A stretch of DNA of 13,850 bases from an uncultured Collinsella sp. (GTDB lineage Bacteria > Actinomycetota > Coriobacteriia > Coriobacteriales > Coriobacteriaceae): NCBI GenBank assembly GCA_934658705.1, contig CAKUHP010000034.1:1-13850 (forward strand), read 5' to 3'. This document shows positions 9,815 through 13,850 of the stretch, piece after piece (positions within the stretch are counted from its first letter, which is position 1; each line of letters opens with the position of its first letter). Made by a program: the position numbers and the translations under genes. The notes under the pieces were generated by a model, which worked only from the letters and a program-made list of their open reading frames with translations, was not told the DNA's origin and did no database searches.

Positions 9815-9844
9815 CCAAAAGCCCGCCGAGGCAAGCTCGGCGGG
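9815..9844 (-). terminator. Terminator-like hairpin immediately upstream of mfd
   Basis: A perfect 9-bp stem (CCCGCCGAG at 9822-9830, CTCGGCGGG at 9836-9844) with loop GCAAG, followed on the minus strand by CTTTTGG. It lies 24 nt from the mfd start codon. It could be a second terminator for the zinc-ribbon gene or, if mfd has its own promoter to the right of it, an attenuator in the mfd leader. Confidence 0.75.
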
Positions 9845-9921
9845 TCGTTCGTCTAATTCATTGCCTGTCATGGTAGCGCATGGAGAGGACTCCAGCTCAA
9901 GCGCGCACCCAGCCCCGCAAC

Positions 9922-9951
9922 AAAAACGCCAGACGGGCAAGCCGCCTGGCG
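9922..9951 (-). terminator. Intrinsic terminator after the zinc-ribbon protein gene
   Basis: A 10-bp stem with one internal mismatch (9927-9936 with 9942-9951) and loop GCAAG, followed by TTTTTGTTG on the minus strand. It begins 27 bp past the stop of the zinc-ribbon gene. The loop is identical to that of the hairpin at 9822-9844. Confidence 0.85.
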
Positions 9952-9978
9952 CAATCAAAGCAAGGTTATATGTCGGAC

Positions 9979-11025
9979 CTAGTCATAGACGCCCATTTTG
10001 AGTAGCGTGAAGGTCGGGGCGCCGTCACCCTGCGCGACCCGTACCGTGCAAGTCTCGGTACGACCCCTCGACGCGTCGCCCTGAATCGCCGCGATGAACT
10101 GGTCCTTCGGCAGGCCATAGGTGCTCTCAGGGATGTCAGAAGGCAGCAGCATACCGCCAGCACTGTAGACTTCATAGGTGAGCTCGTAGATGTTGTCGCC
10201 AAGGTCAGTCGCACCCGTAACGATGGCGCACGGTGGGTTGTAGTTTCCCTGGCCGTATTCTTGCTTGAGATACAAATACCCGTCATGTGCTTCGGCCGAA
10301 TCAGGAATCACCTGTCCCTCCGGCGTTCTGTCATAGGTCATATCAGCATCAGAAAGCGTCAGACCCGTCAAGCGGTTGAGTTCCCTATTGATTACATCGG
10401 TCGCTATGCGCTGGCGATTGCCGTTGTCATAGTCACCCTTCTCGATTCGATACGGTGCGTTGTCAATAAAATGGCACCAGATGAACTTAACCAGCTGGTA
10501 TTTCTCGTCATCCGTAAGCCCGTCAGTCGAATCAAAGCCACCCGTCTGATACCAGTCCAGATCGAAGTGCTCCTCCGTAAAATTCGACAGGAACAGGTTT
10601 GCCGCAGCATAGGTTGCCTGGTCGTTGAGGTCGACCTTTACGCTACTGCCGGTCTCCTCGGGCTCTTCTGCCTCATCCTCGTCGTCGGCAGGCTTCTCCT
10701 TGGCGCTCCCCTTGTCCTTGTGCTCGGCCGAGCCCTCGTCAGACCCGAGCACCGTAATCTGCGACGAGTTGCCCTGCCCAAGCGGCCCCAACACGCCGGT
10801 CAGCGCCAGCGCGGCACCACCGGCAACGAGCACGCCCGCCACGCACACGCCGATAATCACGGCACGCTTATGCGACTTTTTCTGCACGGGAGGTACCCCT
10901 GCCGCCGGCCTCGGCGCGGGCCCAGCAGGCGCAGCCGCCGGCGAAGCAGCGCCCATGCGCGCCCCGCAGTTCGTGCAAAATTCAGTTCCATCGGGCATCT
11001 CGGAGCCACACTTGGTGCAAAACAT
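9979..11025 (-). CDS. Zinc-ribbon, single-pass membrane protein of unknown function
   Basis: A 348-residue protein. The N-terminus is a short zinc ribbon with Cys3, Cys6, Cys17 and Cys20 (CTKC and CTNC). An Ala/Pro-rich linker, a basic patch KKSHKR (49-54) and one transmembrane helix (about 55-79) follow. Next come an acidic Glu/Asp/Lys linker (about 94-126) and a roughly 220-residue domain that I do not recognise. By the positive-inside rule the zinc ribbon should be cytoplasmic and the large domain outside. The start at 11025 places MFCTKCG at the terminus as in other zinc-ribbon proteins; GAGGGG is 10 nt upstream. An alternative ATG at 11055 adds 10 residues. Codon use in the distal half looks less GC-biased than in mfd. 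The gene lies 118 nt after nth and ends before two terminators. A role in sensing or envelope function would be a guess. Confidence 0.75.
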   Translation of the reverse strand: MFCTKCGSEMPDGTEFCTNCGARMGAASPAAAPAGPAPRPAAGVPPVQKKSHKRAVIIGVCVAGVLVAGGAALALTGVLGPLGQGNSSQITVLGSDEGSAEHKDKGSAKEKPADDEDEAEEPEETGSSVKVDLNDQATYAAANLFLSNFTEEHFDLDWYQTGGFDSTDGLTDDEKYQLVKFIWCHFIDNAPYRIEKGDYDNGNRQRIATDVINRELNRLTGLTLSDADMTYDRTPEGQVIPDSAEAHDGYLYLKQEYGQGNYNPPCAIVTGATDLGDNIYELTYEVYSAGGMLLPSDIPESTYGLPKDQFIAAIQGDASRGRTETCTVRVAQGDGAPTFTLLKMGVYD

Positions 11026-11091
11026 ATTCGGGCATCCCCTCACAACAAACAGCATCTATCGCCATCATATTGAGCCCTCAAAACGCAAATG

Positions 11092-11103
11092 TGTTGCGCA
11101 ACA
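11092..11103. promoter_or_regulatory. 12-bp palindrome upstream of the zinc-ribbon gene
   Basis: TGTTGCGCAACA is a perfect palindrome 66 bp upstream of the zinc-ribbon start, in the 118-bp gap after nth. Position and symmetry would suit an operator. No clear -35/-10 pair was found beside it, and a chance palindrome of this length cannot be excluded. Confidence 0.3.
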
Positions 11104-11143
11104 TTGGCCACGGCATCCGAACGCCGACAAATCGCGCCGAGCC

Positions 11144-11809
11144 TTACCCCGTCACGCGCACGCTGGGGCAAAGGTCTGCCAGCGGACATTCGTCGCATTT
11201 AGGCTTGCGGGCGTCGCAGATCTCGCGACCAAAGGTGATCCACTGGTGGTTGACCGACTTCCAATATTCGTGCGGCAAAATCTTGAGCAGGTCCTGCTCG
11301 GTCTTGAGCGGCTCCTTGGCGTGCGTCTTGGGACTCAGCATCAGGCGGTGCGCGATGCGGTTGACGTGCGTGTCCACCGCGATGCCCTCCACGATGCCAT
11401 ACCCTACGTTGAGCACGATGTTTGCCGTCTTGCGCCCTACGCCCGGCAGCTTGACGAGCTCCTTCATGTCCGCCGGTACCTCGCCGCCGTAGTCGGCGAC
11501 GATCATCTGCGCCGCCTCCACAGCGTGCTTGGCCTTGCTCTTATAGAAGCCGAGCGACTTAATCGTGTCCGCCACATCGGCCACGCTCGCCCCGGCCATG
11601 GCCTCGGGCGTGGGCCACTGGGCAAACAGCTGCGGCGTCACCTTGTTGACCTGCGCATCGGTCGTTTGCGCCGAGAGCAGCACCGCGATCAGCAACCTGA
11701 AGGGATTCTCGTGGTCCAAAAAGCACTCGACCGGGCCATAGCGACGGTTGAGGCGCTCACACACCTCGATGGCGCGCTCGCGCTTGGCGGCATTGGTCTC
11801 GCGTGGCAT
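11144..11809 (-). CDS. nth: Endonuclease III (DNA glycosylase/AP lyase)
   Basis: A 221-residue base-excision-repair enzyme that removes oxidised pyrimidines and cleaves the abasic site by beta-elimination. The helix-hairpin-helix is LPGVGRKTAN (121-130), with the catalytic Lys127. The catalytic Asp is Asp146 in VDTHVNRIAHRL. The C-terminal iron-sulfur loop has Cys198, Cys205, Cys208 and Cys214, the canonical C-x6-C-x2-C-x5-C for a 4Fe-4S cluster. Length is typical. The start at 11809 has GAGGAG 5 nt upstream; an ATG eight codons earlier has no such site. The gene lies 63 nt after the ABC transporter gene on the same strand with no terminator between, so the two are probably co-transcribed, although no functional link is known. 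Confidence 0.97.
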   Translation of the reverse strand: MPRETNAAKRERAIEVCERLNRRYGPVECFLDHENPFRLLIAVLLSAQTTDAQVNKVTPQLFAQWPTPEAMAGASVADVADTIKSLGFYKSKAKHAVEAAQMIVADYGGEVPADMKELVKLPGVGRKTANIVLNVGYGIVEGIAVDTHVNRIAHRLMLSPKTHAKEPLKTEQDLLKILPHEYWKSVNHQWITFGREICDARKPKCDECPLADLCPSVRVTG

Positions 11810-11872
11810 AACGACTCCTCGGCTCAACGGCACAACAAACTTATGTCCACGATTGTCCCACGTCCGAGGCGT

Positions 11873-13675
<1,803 letters not shown>

Positions 13676-13773
13676 GGGCTTCCTTTCGCATCTGGCAGGG
13701 CGAAACGCCATTGTTGCACATTGAAGCATGCTCCAGGCAAGTGCGATACGAAAAGCGGCGGGGCGCCCGCATC

Positions 13774-13850
13774 TGAACTGCACCCCAAAACTTGGACGGC
13801 TTAAATAAGAACTACGCCGCAAGGGGCTGGTTCCGGAACTCCTCCGGGGT
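13774..13850 (-). mobile_element. Right end of an IS3-family insertion sequence, cut by the window edge
   Basis: The element begins with TGAACTGCACCCC at 13774 and continues to about 13797 (ending CTTGGAC), a terminal inverted repeat of IS3 style with the TG/CA end of that family. It is followed inward by the 3' end of a transposase. The rest of the element, the other repeat and any 3-4 bp target duplication lie outside the window. Confidence 0.8.
13812..13850 (-). CDS. IS3-family transposase (OrfB), last 12 codons
   Basis: The minus strand reads TPEEFRNQPLAA and then TAG. This matches the usual C-terminal ending of IS3-family OrfB integrases, a T/S-P-x-E-Y/F-R segment just before the stop. 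The catalytic DDE core lies outside the window. The stop is 14 nt from the inner end of the terminal repeat, the normal arrangement. Whether the full transposase is intact cannot be told. Confidence 0.75.
   Translation of the reverse strand, partial: TPEEFRNQPLAA

Noticed and set aside
13676..13822. N-terminal extension of the ABC transporter by 49 codons
   Set aside because: The extension starts inside the insertion element and has no ribosome binding site, while the ATG at 13675 has AAAGGAAG in place.

Overview
The window reads as a chromosomal segment of a high-GC, gut-type actinobacterium. Codon use, the protein families, the recurring GAAAGGAAGCC-type ribosome binding sites and the intergenic hairpins fit class Coriobacteriia, most likely Collinsella or a close relative. 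This assignment is a judgement from style and was not checked by any search. All genes but one lie on the minus strand, so the region is best read from right to left.

Left part (1-3434): a sugar or Amadori-product utilisation locus. A plus-strand GntR/HutC-type repressor (2712-3434) diverges from a minus-strand SIS-domain sugar-phosphate deglycase/isomerase of the FrlB/FraB kind (1514-2506). Downstream of the SIS gene are a DMT/EamA transporter (213-1295) and the first ten codons of a mannose-family PTS EIIA (1-30, running off the edge). The divergent intergenic region holds two near-identical ATACA-N6-ATACA repeats that look like operators of the repressor. A separate shared motif lies upstream of both the transporter and the PTS gene. 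The simplest model has a PTS importing and phosphorylating a glycated amine or amino sugar, the SIS enzyme releasing sugar phosphate and an amine or amino acid, and the DMT protein possibly exporting the latter. Substrate and exporter role are inference.

Middle part (3482-9791): a GNAT acetyltransferase, a threonine-aldolase-family PLP enzyme, a PAP2-type membrane phosphatase and the transcription-repair coupling factor Mfd. They are read mfd, PAP2, threonine aldolase, terminator, GNAT. The order looks housekeeping and probably reflects partial co-transcription rather than a pathway.

Right part (9922-13850): an ABC exporter half-transporter, endonuclease III (nth) and a membrane-anchored zinc-ribbon protein of unknown function, followed by two tandem intrinsic terminators ahead of mfd. 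The right edge is the terminal inverted repeat and last 12 codons of an IS3-family transposase, inserted upstream of the ABC gene and pointing the same way. No tRNA, rRNA, CRISPR array or known riboswitch was seen.
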